Source of the DNA: Butyricicoccus pullicaecorum DSM 23266
GTDB lineage: Bacteria; Bacillota; Clostridia; Oscillospirales; Butyricicoccaceae
Reading direction: 5' to 3'
NCBI RefSeq assembly: GCF_900167005.1
Contig: NZ_FUXW01000015.1
Span: forward strand, 1 to 51,336
Length of the DNA: 51,336 nt
Below the pieces are notes generated by a model. That model made no database searches and had not been told where the DNA came from. It was given only the letters and a program-made list of their open reading frames with translations. Positions 40,261-48,682 of this stretch are shown piece after piece. Position 1 is the first letter of the stretch, and every line of letters starts with the position of its first letter. The translations under genes and the position numbers were made by a program.

Positions 40261-41748
40261 TTAGGTGCGAGCATTTGCCTTGTGATTTTTCCACGCGAAC
40301 AGTGCGATCGAGCCGACTGCGATGAGCAGGAATGCCAGACTGATGGGGCGGGTGACAAAGATGCTCAGACTGCCGTCGGATAGCAGCAGTGCGCGGCGGA
40401 AGTTGTCCTCTGCAAGCGGGCCGAGCACGATGCCCAGCAGGATGGGAACCAGCTGGAAATCCATGCGGCGCAGGAAGTAGGAGATGATACCGAAAATGAG
40501 GATGATGTAGATATCATACAGGCGGTTGTTGGTGGAATACGAGCCTGCGATGCAGAAGGTGAGTACGATGCAGGCCAGCATTTCGTAGGGGATGCGGGTG
40601 ATGTGCGCGTAAAAACGGGTGAATACACTGCCGATGAGGTACATGAAGACGTTGACGATGATCAGACCGATCATGATGGCATACAGGATGTTGCCCTGAT
40701 CTTTAAACAGCATCGGGCCGGGCACCATGCCGTGAATCATGAACGCGCCCATGAGGATGGCGGTTGCACCGTCACCGGGAACGCCCAATGTGAGCATGGG
40801 AATCATGGTCGCGCCGCACGCGCCGTTGTTGGCCGATTCGGAAGCTGCAATGCCCTCGATTTCACCCTGACCGAAGGTTTCGGGGTGCTTGGAGGACTGC
40901 TTGGTCTGATTATAGGAGATGAACGCCGCCAGACCGCCGCCCGTGCCGGGGGTTGCACCGATGATGATGCCGATAAGCGAGCCGAGCGCGATGGGTTTGC
41001 GGCAGCGGCGATATTCGTCGCGGGTAATCTTGTCTTTGGTGATGGCGGCGGCGCTGACGTTCTGGCGATCGGTCTTGGGGTTGTACTGCGATTTCATCAT
41101 AATTTCCGAGATCGCGAACAGACCGATGAGCGCGATGATCAGGTCGATGCCGCTCATGAGGTTAATGTTGCCGAAGGTGAAGCGGGTGGTGCCGCTGATG
41201 TTGTCCATGCCGATGGTGGACATAAAGATACCGATGCAAGCACCGATGAGGCCCTTAAAGATGCTCTTGTTGGACACGCCTGCGATGACCGACAGGCCGA
41301 AGACTGCGAGCGCGAGGTATTCAGCGGGGCCAAAGAGCAGGGTGATCTTGGCAATTTGGGGTGCTAAGAAGAGCAGGGCCAAGGCGCTGAGCAGACCGCC
41401 GATGGTCGAGGCAAAGAGCGCCATGGACAGGGCTTTGTAAGCCTGACCCTTTTTGGCCAGCGGGTAGCCGTCAAACAGGGTGGCGGCGTTGGCCGAGGTG
41501 CCGGGGGTGTTGATGAGAATGGCGGTGATCGAGCCGCCGTATGTGCCGCCGCAGTAGATGGCCAGCAGCATGAGGATGGCCATGGTCGGTTCCATGCCGT
41601 AGGTCAGCGGGATGCACAGGATGATGCCAAGGTCAGAAGTCAGACCGGGGATTGCGCCGACGACGATGCCCAGGGCAAGGCCGATCGGGATGACGATGAA
41701 GTTCTGCCATTGCAGCAGGATATCCAGTCCTTGAAAGAACAGTTCCAC
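40261..41748 (-). CDS. tctA: Tripartite tricarboxylate transporter large permease subunit, second system
   Basis: This 495-residue TctA-family permease starts at GTG 41746-41748 behind GGGAGG. Family loops are GIVVGAIPGLTSDLGIILCIP near the N-terminus and GIIIGATPGTGGGLAAFISY in the middle, with EGIAASESANNGACGATMIP. It is clearly distinct in sequence from the tctA at 23855-25387, so the two systems probably take different carboxylates. It is the last gene of the lacI-MBL-tctC-tctB-tctA unit. Confidence 0.94.
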   Translation of the reverse strand: MELFFQGLDILLQWQNFIVIPIGLALGIVVGAIPGLTSDLGIILCIPLTYGMEPTMAILMLLAIYCGGTYGGSITAILINTPGTSANAATLFDGYPLAKKGQAYKALSMALFASTIGGLLSALALLFLAPQIAKITLLFGPAEYLALAVFGLSVIAGVSNKSIFKGLIGACIGIFMSTIGMDNISGTTRFTFGNINLMSGIDLIIALIGLFAISEIMMKSQYNPKTDRQNVSAAAITKDKITRDEYRRCRKPIALGSLIGIIIGATPGTGGGLAAFISYNQTKQSSKHPETFGQGEIEGIAASESANNGACGATMIPMLTLGVPGDGATAILMGAFMIHGMVPGPMLFKDQGNILYAIMIGLIIVNVFMYLIGSVFTRFYAHITRIPYEMLACIVLTFCIAGSYSTNNRLYDIYIILIFGIISYFLRRMDFQLVPILLGIVLGPLAEDNFRRALLLSDGSLSIFVTRPISLAFLLIAVGSIALFAWKNHKANART

Positions 41749-41769
41749 AAAAATCCTCCCTTCTCAGAA

Positions 41770-42234
41770 TCACGGCAGAGAGATGCGCAGCAGGACGGCG
41801 AATACATAGTAGACAACGCCGACCATGACGAGCGGGATTGCGTAATAGTACCACTTGCGCGCACCGTAGAACAGCAGAATGGCGATGACCAGCAGAACGG
41901 TCGAGACGATGAAGCCGAGCAGGGTGACGAGGAAGCAGTAGATGATGAGGAAGGCCGCGAACAGCAGCGAGCGCATTTCCCGGCGGAAGCCTTCCGCGTG
42001 GAAGCTCTCGCGCGTGATGACGATTTCTTTTTTGTCGTGGGACAGCAGTCCCTGAATGAGCAGACCGGCCGAGCACAGGAACAGTCCGCCGATGGCGATG
42101 CGCGGGATGGTCTGGGCGTTGATTGCGGTTTTCTCGAGGGTCTGAATCTGGGAGGGGATGAGCAGCCAGAGCACGGCGGCGACGATGACAAAGACCAGAC
42201 CGGAGATAATTTCAGAATTATACTTGATTTTCAT
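41770..42234 (-). CDS. tctB: Tripartite tricarboxylate transporter small membrane subunit, second system
   Basis: This 154-residue TctB-type protein has four hydrophobic segments and a charged loop in the middle (around residues 60-85). It starts behind GAGGTGACC, 65 bp after the binding-protein gene, with a strong hairpin in that gap. It is 21 bp before tctA. The call rests on topology and position as well as the N-terminal NSEIISGLVFVIVAAVLWLL stretch. Confidence 0.85.
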   Translation of the reverse strand: MKIKYNSEIISGLVFVIVAAVLWLLIPSQIQTLEKTAINAQTIPRIAIGGLFLCSAGLLIQGLLSHDKKEIVITRESFHAEGFRREMRSLLFAAFLIIYCFLVTLLGFIVSTVLLVIAILLFYGARKWYYYAIPLVMVGVVYYVFAVLLRISLP

Positions 42235-42259
42235 AGTCGGTCACCTCAAAGGGGGAGCC

Positions 42260-42287
42260 CCCGGCGACCGTTTGACCGGTCGCCGGG
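42260..42287 (-). promoter_or_regulatory. Perfect 11-bp intercistronic hairpin between tctC and tctB
   Basis: CCCGGCGACCG (42260-42270) pairs perfectly with CGGTCGCCGGG (42277-42287) around TTTGAC. There is no T-tract. It is placed to stabilise the upstream tctC message or to reduce read-through, so that more binding protein than permease is made. Confidence 0.6.
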
Positions 42288-42299
42288 CGCGGTTGTGAC

Positions 42300-43295
42300 T
42301 TACTGGATGAGCGGGATGTAATCCTTCATGGCGGTGGTCTGATCCTTGATCATGGTCAGGATCTCGTCCTCGGTTGCGCCCCAGGCTTCCATACCCATTT
42401 CGCTCATAAACTTCTGGAAATCGGGGTCGGCATAGACGTCCTGGATGAACTTGGTCAGGACAGCCTTCTTGCTGTCGTCTACCGACGAGCGAACGGCGAA
42501 GTAATCCATGCCGGTGAATTCTACGTCAATGCCCTGCTCCTTGAAGGACGGGATATGACCGATGCCCTCGACGTCGATGCCCTCGGGGATGAAGGTGCCC
42601 AGACAGTTGAGCTCACCGCTGACTACATAGTCGCGGTAAACCGGGGGCGAACCGATGGCAACGTCGACGTGGCCGCCGACCAGTGCGTTGATGGCATCCT
42701 GACCGCCGTCATAGGGAATGGCCTCTGCCGGGATGTCGAGCAGCTTAAACAGAACCGAGATCATGGTATAGCTGTCATTGCCCGGGCCACCGGTGGTCGC
42801 GTACTTGATGGTCTTGCCCGAAGCCGCGTACTCCTTGAGCTGGTCGATGGTGGTGATGCCGCTCTTGGCGTTGGTCAGCACGACAAACTCGGTGATGCGC
42901 ATGCCGATAAGCGGGGTGATGTCGTCGAGTTTATAAGCAACGTTCTGGAAGCTGGGGGTCAGAGAGAACAGCGGGCCGTTTGCGACAACCATCGAGTAGC
43001 CGTCGTCGGGCGCCTGCAGGGCTGCGGTCATTGCGATCGTGCCCGCGCCGCCGGTCTTGTTTTCGACGATGACCGGGACACCCAGATACTTTTCACCGTA
43101 GGATGCGACCTGACGTGCGATGGTGTCGGGACCGCCGCCCAAGCTCCAGGGCATGATGATGGTGACCTGCTTGGAGGGGAATTTTTCCTCCTTACCGCCC
43201 GCCGTGCTGCCGCCCGGACTGTTGCAGGCGGTGGAAGATAACAGCATACCGGCTGCGAGCAGGATACCAAGAACGCGTTTTGTCATTTTTTTCAT
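42300..43295 (-). CDS. tctC: Tripartite tricarboxylate transporter substrate-binding lipoprotein, second system
   Basis: This 331-residue TctC-family receptor starts at ATG 43295 with AAGGAG upstream; the extra 21 codons of the longer frame belong to the overlapping hydrolase gene. The lipoprotein signal ends STAC with C24. The mature protein shows QVTIIMPWSLGGGPDTIARQV, the ligand loop of the family, and VIVENKTGGAGTIAM. Its start overlaps the stop of the MBL-fold gene by 4 bp. It captures a carboxylate for the TctAB encoded downstream. Confidence 0.93.
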   Translation of the reverse strand: MKKMTKRVLGILLAAGMLLSSTACNSPGGSTAGGKEEKFPSKQVTIIMPWSLGGGPDTIARQVASYGEKYLGVPVIVENKTGGAGTIAMTAALQAPDDGYSMVVANGPLFSLTPSFQNVAYKLDDITPLIGMRITEFVVLTNAKSGITTIDQLKEYAASGKTIKYATTGGPGNDSYTMISVLFKLLDIPAEAIPYDGGQDAINALVGGHVDVAIGSPPVYRDYVVSGELNCLGTFIPEGIDVEGIGHIPSFKEQGIDVEFTGMDYFAVRSSVDDSKKAVLTKFIQDVYADPDFQKFMSEMGMEAWGATEDEILTMIKDQTTAMKDYIPLIQ

Positions 43296-44281
43296 GGCTT
43301 TTTCTCCTTTTCCTCGGTTGAGTTCATTTTCATCCATTCGGTCTGGATCAGACCGCAATTCATACGAAGGGTGACGGCTTGTGCGCCGTGCGGGTTGGAA
43401 AAGTACGGGGGATAGGCGCGTTCGTCGGTGAACAACAGCTGCGCATCGGGGTGTATGTCGTGCAGGACGCGGTAAACTTCCGGGTTTGCGCTGTTGTACC
43501 GGCGGTCGGAGGATGCGGTGGTGATGATTGCCTGTAAGGGCATTTTTTGTACGATTTTTGGGTCAATACTGTCGATTTGACCGTGATGCGGCAATTTGAG
43601 AACGTTTACATTTTCGAGTAAAGAAAAATCAATGTGATTCCAGTTGTGGGGGCAGTTGTCGCCCGGGAGCAGACAGCACAGCTTGCCGTCGGTCACCTTG
43701 AGCACCAGACTGGTGTCGTTTGAGGTGCGGTCGAGCTGGGTGAGTGCAGGTGTGGGATCGTCCTGCCGTCCGGCTTGGACGATTTGCGCTTCAAAATCGT
43801 TTGCGACGGGCTCAGGCGGCGCCAGCACTTCAATGCGCAGACCGTTTACCGGGGTGAGCACGTCGCCGCAGCGCAGCGTATGTACCGGAATGCCGCGGTT
43901 TTCGGCCAGTTTTACAATCTGTTCGGCATCATGCAGCGCTTTGGTGAACAGCGGGACGCTGCGCGCCGCCTGTGCGTTCGGCCTGAGCCGCTGCACCCCG
44001 CGCAGCGCGTCGGGCTGGCAGGGCAGGGCGATTGCACCGATCGGGAAGTGCGCCGCGATGTCGGCAAGGCCGCAGGTGTGGTCCTCGTGGATGTGCGAGA
44101 GCACCGCGAGATCGATGCGGCTAATGCCCTGAGCGGCCAGAAAGTCACGGGCAGGAATACGGTCAGGGAACCCCTCGAATTCCTGCGGCAGCGTGCTTCC
44201 ACCGTCAACCAACAGGGTGAAAGCACCCTTTTGGATCAGGATGGCATCGCCATACCCCACATTGATGAATGTAATTTGCAA
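43292..44281 (-). CDS. MBL-fold metallohydrolase (ComEC C-terminal-domain-like)
   Basis: This 329-residue cytoplasmic metallo-beta-lactamase-fold protein has TTG as the likely start (44279-44281), with AGGAGG nine bases upstream. It opens with MQITFINVGYGDAILIQ, has the metal motif SHIHEDHTCG (HxHxDH), an aspartate in LLPGDN and LPHHGQ. This pattern resembles the hydrolase domain of ComEC/Rec2 and stand-alone relatives. There is no membrane part, so it is not a DNA uptake channel. It is coupled by a 4-bp overlap to the tctC gene and follows the lacI gene by 22 bp. It may hydrolyse a lactone or ester form of the transported carboxylate; that is inference. Confidence 0.88.
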   Translation of the reverse strand: MQITFINVGYGDAILIQKGAFTLLVDGGSTLPQEFEGFPDRIPARDFLAAQGISRIDLAVLSHIHEDHTCGLADIAAHFPIGAIALPCQPDALRGVQRLRPNAQAARSVPLFTKALHDAEQIVKLAENRGIPVHTLRCGDVLTPVNGLRIEVLAPPEPVANDFEAQIVQAGRQDDPTPALTQLDRTSNDTSLVLKVTDGKLCCLLPGDNCPHNWNHIDFSLLENVNVLKLPHHGQIDSIDPKIVQKMPLQAIITTASSDRRYNSANPEVYRVLHDIHPDAQLLFTDERAYPPYFSNPHGAQAVTLRMNCGLIQTEWMKMNSTEEKEKKP

Positions 44282-44303
44282 TCGCAGCGCCTCCTTCCGG
44301 CGG

Positions 44304-45299
44304 TCAGGTGGTTTGCCGAACGATCAGACGAACGTCGGTCTGAATGACTTGTTTTTCCGCAGGGCCTTGCTCGATCTGCGCGATCAGACGCTCGGCAGCG
44401 ATGCGGCCCATAGCAACTTTGTCGATGTGTACGGTGGTCAGTTCGGGTTCGACCAGACGGCTGTTTTCGCTGTCGTCGAAGCCCACGATGGCGATATCTT
44501 CCGGGATACACAGTCCGGCGCGCAGCACCGCCTTCATCGCGCCGATGGCGATGGTATCGTTGGTGCAGAACAGCGCGGTCGGACGGTCACTCAGCGATAA
44601 CATGAGCGAAGTGCAGGCAATTGCGGCCTCGACCGTGGGTTCGATGGACTGTACCAGACGGAAATCGATGGGCTGACCGATCTCGCGCAGCACATCGCAG
44701 TAGCCGTTGTAGCGTGCCATGTAGACGTGCGGCGAGAAGTTGCCCGCGATCAGACCGATGCGGCGATGACCGCGCTCGGCCAGATGACGCATGGCAAGCA
44801 CCGCGCCGCCGTACTGGTCGGTGGTGACGCACAGCAGGTGGTCGAGATCGAGGGCGTTGTTGAGCAGTACGACCGGCATGTTTTGCTGCTGGAGGTCGAG
44901 CACGGTCTGCATGTCCGAATGGCCGGCTAAAATCACGCCGTCCATCTGCTTTTTGACACAGGTTTGACCGTTTGGCAGGTGCAAATCGCGGTCAGAGGAG
45001 ATAAACAGACTGTATCCGTGCTGTGCACAGGTTTGCAGGACGCTCTCGAAGATGGGCGAGTAGAAGGGATTGAGCACGACCGGATACTGCTTTTCGTAGA
45101 TGACAAAGCCGATGTTGTCGGTTCGGCCGCGTACCATCGCCCGAGCGATTGCATCGGGGGTGTAGTTGAGCGCACGCGCGGCGGCATAGACCTTTTCGCG
45201 GGTCTTGTCCGAGACCTGTTCCGGGCATGCGAAGGCACGGGAGACCGTGGCCTTGGAGTAGCCGCACAATTTTGCAACATCTAAGATCGTGACTGCCAT
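44304..45299 (-). CDS. LacI-family transcriptional regulator
   Basis: This 331-residue repressor starts at ATG 45299 with AGAGGT upstream; the longer frame covers its own operator. The N-terminal helix-turn-helix and hinge include VTILDVAKLCGYSKATVSRAF. The periplasmic-binding-protein-like effector domain includes DNIGFVIYEKQYP and ALFCTNDTIAIGAMKAV. It is the first gene of the operon with the MBL hydrolase and second tricarboxylate transporter. A perfect 14-bp palindrome in its 5' leader shows probable autoregulation. The inducer is probably the transported acid or a derived sugar phosphate. Confidence 0.93.
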   Translation of the reverse strand: MAVTILDVAKLCGYSKATVSRAFACPEQVSDKTREKVYAAARALNYTPDAIARAMVRGRTDNIGFVIYEKQYPVVLNPFYSPIFESVLQTCAQHGYSLFISSDRDLHLPNGQTCVKKQMDGVILAGHSDMQTVLDLQQQNMPVVLLNNALDLDHLLCVTTDQYGGAVLAMRHLAERGHRRIGLIAGNFSPHVYMARYNGYCDVLREIGQPIDFRLVQSIEPTVEAAIACTSLMLSLSDRPTALFCTNDTIAIGAMKAVLRAGLCIPEDIAIVGFDDSENSRLVEPELTTVHIDKVAMGRIAAERLIAQIEQGPAEKQVIQTDVRLIVRQTT

Positions 45300-45322
45300 A
45301 GTATAAGACCTCTGCTTTATTT

Positions 45323-45336
45323 TGAGAACGTTCTCA
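45323..45336. promoter_or_regulatory. Perfect LacI-type operator palindrome
   Basis: TGAGAACGTTCTCA is a 14-bp perfect palindrome with the central CG expected for LacI-family operators. It lies 24 bp upstream of the lacI-type start and 74 bp downstream of its -10 box. A related imperfect core, GGAACGTTTC, occurs at 45382-45391, so two sites could cooperate. It also resembles a CcpA cre site, which is an alternative reading. Confidence 0.8.
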
Positions 45337-45410
45337 TTTCTGGGATAAAACCAGACAGCATTCAACTTGAATGCTGCCGGGGGAACGTTTCGTGGATTGA
45401 TCGTGTCTTT

Positions 45411-45439
45411 ATCTTACTCGTATCTGTTAAAAATGTCAA
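45411..45439 (-). promoter_or_regulatory. Promoter of the lacI-MBL-tct operon
   Basis: On the minus strand TTGACA (45434-45439) and TAAGAT (45411-45416) are separated by 17 bp. Both candidate LacI sites lie downstream of it, as roadblock operators. The bases from 45440 to 45605 contain nothing I can identify. Confidence 0.8.
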
Positions 45440-45605
45440 AGGGTTTTGCAGAAAAAACGAAATTTTGAATATTTTTGACAAAAACGCCTGAACGCTTTTA
45501 GGCAACTCGGAGAGGGGAAAATGCAGAGCGGAAGGCGGTAAGGATTTCCTGCCAATCATGCGAAAGAGAACGATCTCTTACAAAAAATCCGCGATATTTG
45601 CACAG

Positions 45606-45640
45606 AAAAAGTCCCATGTATCCTGATTTTTGATAGGGAC
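45606..45640 (-). terminator. Intrinsic terminator of the sucrose/galactoside operon
   Basis: GTCCC and TATC (45611-45622) pair with GATA and GGGAC (45632-45640). On the minus strand the stem is followed by TTTTTCTG. It lies about 90 bp after the HAD gene stop. Confidence 0.65.
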
Positions 45641-45685
45641 ATTTCCTGATGATGACTTTTGCCATTATAAAACAGATTGCAAAAT

Positions 45686-45721
45686 AGCTGCCGCCGTGGG
45701 ACAATCCTTGCGGCGGCAGCT
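45686..45721 (-). terminator. 11-bp GC-rich hairpin just after the HAD gene
   Basis: AGCTGCCGCCG (45686-45696) pairs perfectly with CGGCGGCAGCT (45711-45721), only 6 bp after the stop codon. On the minus strand it is followed by ATTTTG, a weak T-tract. It may act with the second hairpin at 45606-45640 as a double terminator. Confidence 0.6.
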
Positions 45722-45726
45722 TTGTA

Positions 45727-46491
45727 TCATATATCGGATAAAATTCGCTGAACTTCTTTGGCGACACCGCAATCGACGTTGCTTTCGATCACCTTTTCTG
45801 CCAATGTGTGCAAAAGCGGCACGGCGTTTTCCATCGCGCGGGAATGGGGAAAGGTTCGGAACAGACTCTCGTCATTGCTGCCGTCGCCGAAGACAACAAT
45901 GTGGTCAAGATCGACACTGTACAGCTGCGCAGCGCGTTCGACCATGCGGGCTTTTCGGGCCTCGTGCGCGGTGATTTCGATGTTCCACGGCGCTGATGAT
46001 GTGATTGAGACACCGTTCAGCGCCCCCAATGCCTGTCGGGCGGCATCCAGTTTTGCTGCATCCCGGCAAAAACCAAAGAGTTTGCGCACAGTCAGAGGCC
46101 GAGACCAGAAGTCCTCGGGCAGGGGAGCGGCGCTGCAGAATTGGGTATCGGTCGTAAAGTCTCCCTGATCGGTGTTGATCTCCAATCCAATGCCGTGTTC
46201 GCTTAAAATGTCAGCGGCCTGCCGCGCGGTGGCGGTTGACAGCGATGCATCGAGCAGCAGCTCGCCCTTGGCATTGCGCAGCTCGGCTCCGTTGAGCAGC
46301 ACGAAATCGCAGGAGATTCCGGCCTGCTGAAGTAAGGGCGCGGCGGTGTTCCAGGAACGTCCGGTTGCTGTCAGCCATCGAATACCGGCTTGCTGCACGC
46401 GCTGGATTGCCTGCGCGGTTTCGGACGCGACTTGGCTGTGCTCGTTTAAGAGCGTGCCGTCCAGATCGCTGACAAAAAGTTGAATCTCCAT
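45727..46491 (-). CDS. Cof-type HAD-IIB sugar-phosphate phosphatase
   Basis: This 254-residue cytoplasmic phosphatase has the nucleophile motif VSDLDGTLL (D9, D11), a TATGRSW motif II region, a type IIB cap in the middle and motif IV VVFGDGSNDESLF. Cof-type enzymes dephosphorylate sugar phosphates and similar metabolites. It is the last gene of the operon, 10 bp after the alpha-galactosidase gene. It may relieve sugar-phosphate stress or finish processing of phosphorylated oligosaccharides imported by the PTS. The substrate is not determined. Confidence 0.9.
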   Translation of the reverse strand: MEIQLFVSDLDGTLLNEHSQVASETAQAIQRVQQAGIRWLTATGRSWNTAAPLLQQAGISCDFVLLNGAELRNAKGELLLDASLSTATARQAADILSEHGIGLEINTDQGDFTTDTQFCSAAPLPEDFWSRPLTVRKLFGFCRDAAKLDAARQALGALNGVSITSSAPWNIEITAHEARKARMVERAAQLYSVDLDHIVVFGDGSNDESLFRTFPHSRAMENAVPLLHTLAEKVIESNVDCGVAKEVQRILSDI

Positions 46492-46501
46492 GCCTTTCTC
46501 C

Positions 46502-48682
46502 TTATATTTTAACCAGGTGGAAACAGAATGTGGTGAAATCGTGCTTGACGAGCGGTACGGTCAGACCAATCTGCATCAGTTCATCGCCGCCGTAGACCTT
46601 GCCGGTGGCAGTATCTCGATAGTCCGACGCAGGGTCCAGACCGCACAGTGCAAAGCGTGCGCAGGATGACAGGGGATTGTACAGCTTTTGGAAAACGATC
46701 ATCATGCACTGGGTTTGGTCTGGACTGACCACAGACCAGGCCGTGCAGTTTTGGTCGGAACTTTGGCTGTGGAATAAGGTTCCCGCCATCAGCCACGACC
46801 GCTGTGCTTTATAGGCTGCAATTTGCCGTGCGATCTCGTCGCGCTCTTCCGGGGTACACAGGGTCAAGTCCAGCTCATAGCCCAGATTGTACAGCCGGCA
46901 TACCTGATACCGCGTGTCCAGCGTGGTGGAGCGGCCGGTCTGATGGTTGGGGGTGATGCTGACATGCGCACCCATAGTGGATTGCGGGTAGAGCAGATCG
47001 AACCCCGACTGAATGGTGACGCGGTCGCAGGCATCGGTGTTGTCGCTCGTCCAGTTCTGCGGGAAATAATGCAGCATACCCGCATCAAAGCGCGCACCGC
47101 CGCTCGAGCAGCCCTCGAACAGTACATCGGGATAGCATCGGGTGATCTCATCCAGCACAGCATACAAGCCCAAAATATAGCGGTGTGCAGCCTCACCCTG
47201 CCGCCCGGGCGGCAGCGCAGAAGAGGCGACATCGGTCAGGGGACGGTTCATGTCCCACTTGATATAGTCGATCTGACCGCCTGCAAGGTAGCCGTGCAGC
47301 ATATCCAGCAGATATTGCTGCACTTCAGCGCGTCCGAGGTCGAGCAGATACTCGTGGCGGCCCTCAACCGGCGCGTATCCGGGAACGTGTACAATCCAGT
47401 CCGGATGGGTGCGGTAGAGCTGACTGTTTGGGCTGACGGCCTCGGGTTCAAACCACAGGCCGAACTTTAACCCCTTTGCGTGGACGATGGAGGCGACTCG
47501 ATCAATACCGCCGGGCAGCTTGTTTTGGTTGCATGTCCAGTCACCCATGGAAGAGCGGCTGTCATTGCCCGCGCGGAACCAGCCATCGTCCAGAACAAAC
47601 AGCTCAATGCCCAATTCCTTTGCCAGCTGTGCCTGGGTTTCGATCTTGTCCAAGCTGACATCGTAGTACATGGCTTCCCAGGAGTTGAGCAAAACCGGAC
47701 GCTGTGCGTCCCGCCAGCGCGGCGGCATGATGTGATTGCGTATCAGCTTATGAAAGCCCTGCCGCATACCGTTCAGACCATTTGCGCTGTAATTGAGCAC
47801 GGCCTCGGGCGTGTCGAAGGCTTCACCGGGTTCCAGTGTCCAAGTGAAGGTATCGGGATTGAGGCCAATCTGTGCGCGTACCTGACCGAACGTGTCTTTT
47901 TCTACGGCAGCCGAGAAATTACCGCTGTAAATCAGCTGGAATCCGTAGATTTCGCCGGTTTGCTCGGTCGTTCCGGGCTGCAAGAGGGCGAAAAAGGGCT
48001 GGTGACGCGGACTGCTGGAACCATAGCAGCTGCCGATGCGCTGTACGCCCTGATGCAGCAGGGCGCGGCTTTGGTTGGCCTCTTTGGCGTGGCAGCCGTA
48101 GAGCGTGAGCAGTTCATAGTCCCTTGCGGGAAGCTCGAGCGACAGACTTTGTACATTGCGCAGTCGGATTGCGGTCTTGCCGGTATTTTCGATACGCTGA
48201 TGCCGGGTAATGATGTTCAGATCGTGGAAAATGGTGTAATACAGGTACACTTTGATGCCGGCGACCGGGTCGGAACAGACGATTTCCAGCGTTTCACTCT
48301 CGTCTGGTGCCGAGAAGGTCATGGGCAAGCCGGGAACGGCGGGCTTTTGCGGCAGTACCTGCCAGCTGCAAAATTTCAGATCGACCACCGCAGCCCCGGA
48401 AGGCCCTTCTGCGGTCAGCGCAGGCAGACGGTAGTCGCTGCGGCCGGGTGTGGGATATTCAAAGGGCAGGGCGTCGAAGTACAGGTTTTGCGTGCCGTCG
48501 GCATACTCGGTGGTATAGCTGCGCTTGCTGGGGATGGTGACCCCGGTACCGTGCCAGGCGCGAATGGCCTGGCCGAAATACCGGTGCAGCAGATAGGTGT
48601 GGTCGAGCAATTCGATCACGTAGCTGATGGTTCCGTTGGTGAGATGGACGATGGAGCCATCGGAATGGAAGGTAATGCTCAT
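46502..48682 (-). CDS. GH36 alpha-galactosidase
   Basis: This 726-residue cytoplasmic alpha-galactosidase releases galactose from raffinose-family or melibiose-type sugars. The N-terminal beta-sandwich covers about 1-320, followed by the TIM barrel. The catalytic nucleophile is D477 in YIKWDMNR and the acid/base is D547 in WTSDNTD. LNSWEAMYYD, LDDGWF and EGCSSGGARFDAG match the family, and the length is typical of GH36. Its start overlaps the PTS gene stop by 4 bp. Together with the PTS and GH32 genes it suggests use of raffinose-type sugars as well as sucrose. Confidence 0.95.
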   Translation of the reverse strand: MSITFHSDGSIVHLTNGTISYVIELLDHTYLLHRYFGQAIRAWHGTGVTIPSKRSYTTEYADGTQNLYFDALPFEYPTPGRSDYRLPALTAEGPSGAAVVDLKFCSWQVLPQKPAVPGLPMTFSAPDESETLEIVCSDPVAGIKVYLYYTIFHDLNIITRHQRIENTGKTAIRLRNVQSLSLELPARDYELLTLYGCHAKEANQSRALLHQGVQRIGSCYGSSSPRHQPFFALLQPGTTEQTGEIYGFQLIYSGNFSAAVEKDTFGQVRAQIGLNPDTFTWTLEPGEAFDTPEAVLNYSANGLNGMRQGFHKLIRNHIMPPRWRDAQRPVLLNSWEAMYYDVSLDKIETQAQLAKELGIELFVLDDGWFRAGNDSRSSMGDWTCNQNKLPGGIDRVASIVHAKGLKFGLWFEPEAVSPNSQLYRTHPDWIVHVPGYAPVEGRHEYLLDLGRAEVQQYLLDMLHGYLAGGQIDYIKWDMNRPLTDVASSALPPGRQGEAAHRYILGLYAVLDEITRCYPDVLFEGCSSGGARFDAGMLHYFPQNWTSDNTDACDRVTIQSGFDLLYPQSTMGAHVSITPNHQTGRSTTLDTRYQVCRLYNLGYELDLTLCTPEERDEIARQIAAYKAQRSWLMAGTLFHSQSSDQNCTAWSVVSPDQTQCMMIVFQKLYNPLSSCARFALCGLDPASDYRDTATGKVYGGDELMQIGLTVPLVKHDFTTFCFHLVKI

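Noticed and set aside
43292-44281. Assignment as a ComEC competence protein
   Set aside because: Only the hydrolase-like domain is present; there are no membrane segments, no DNA-uptake neighbours, and the gene is embedded in a transporter operon.
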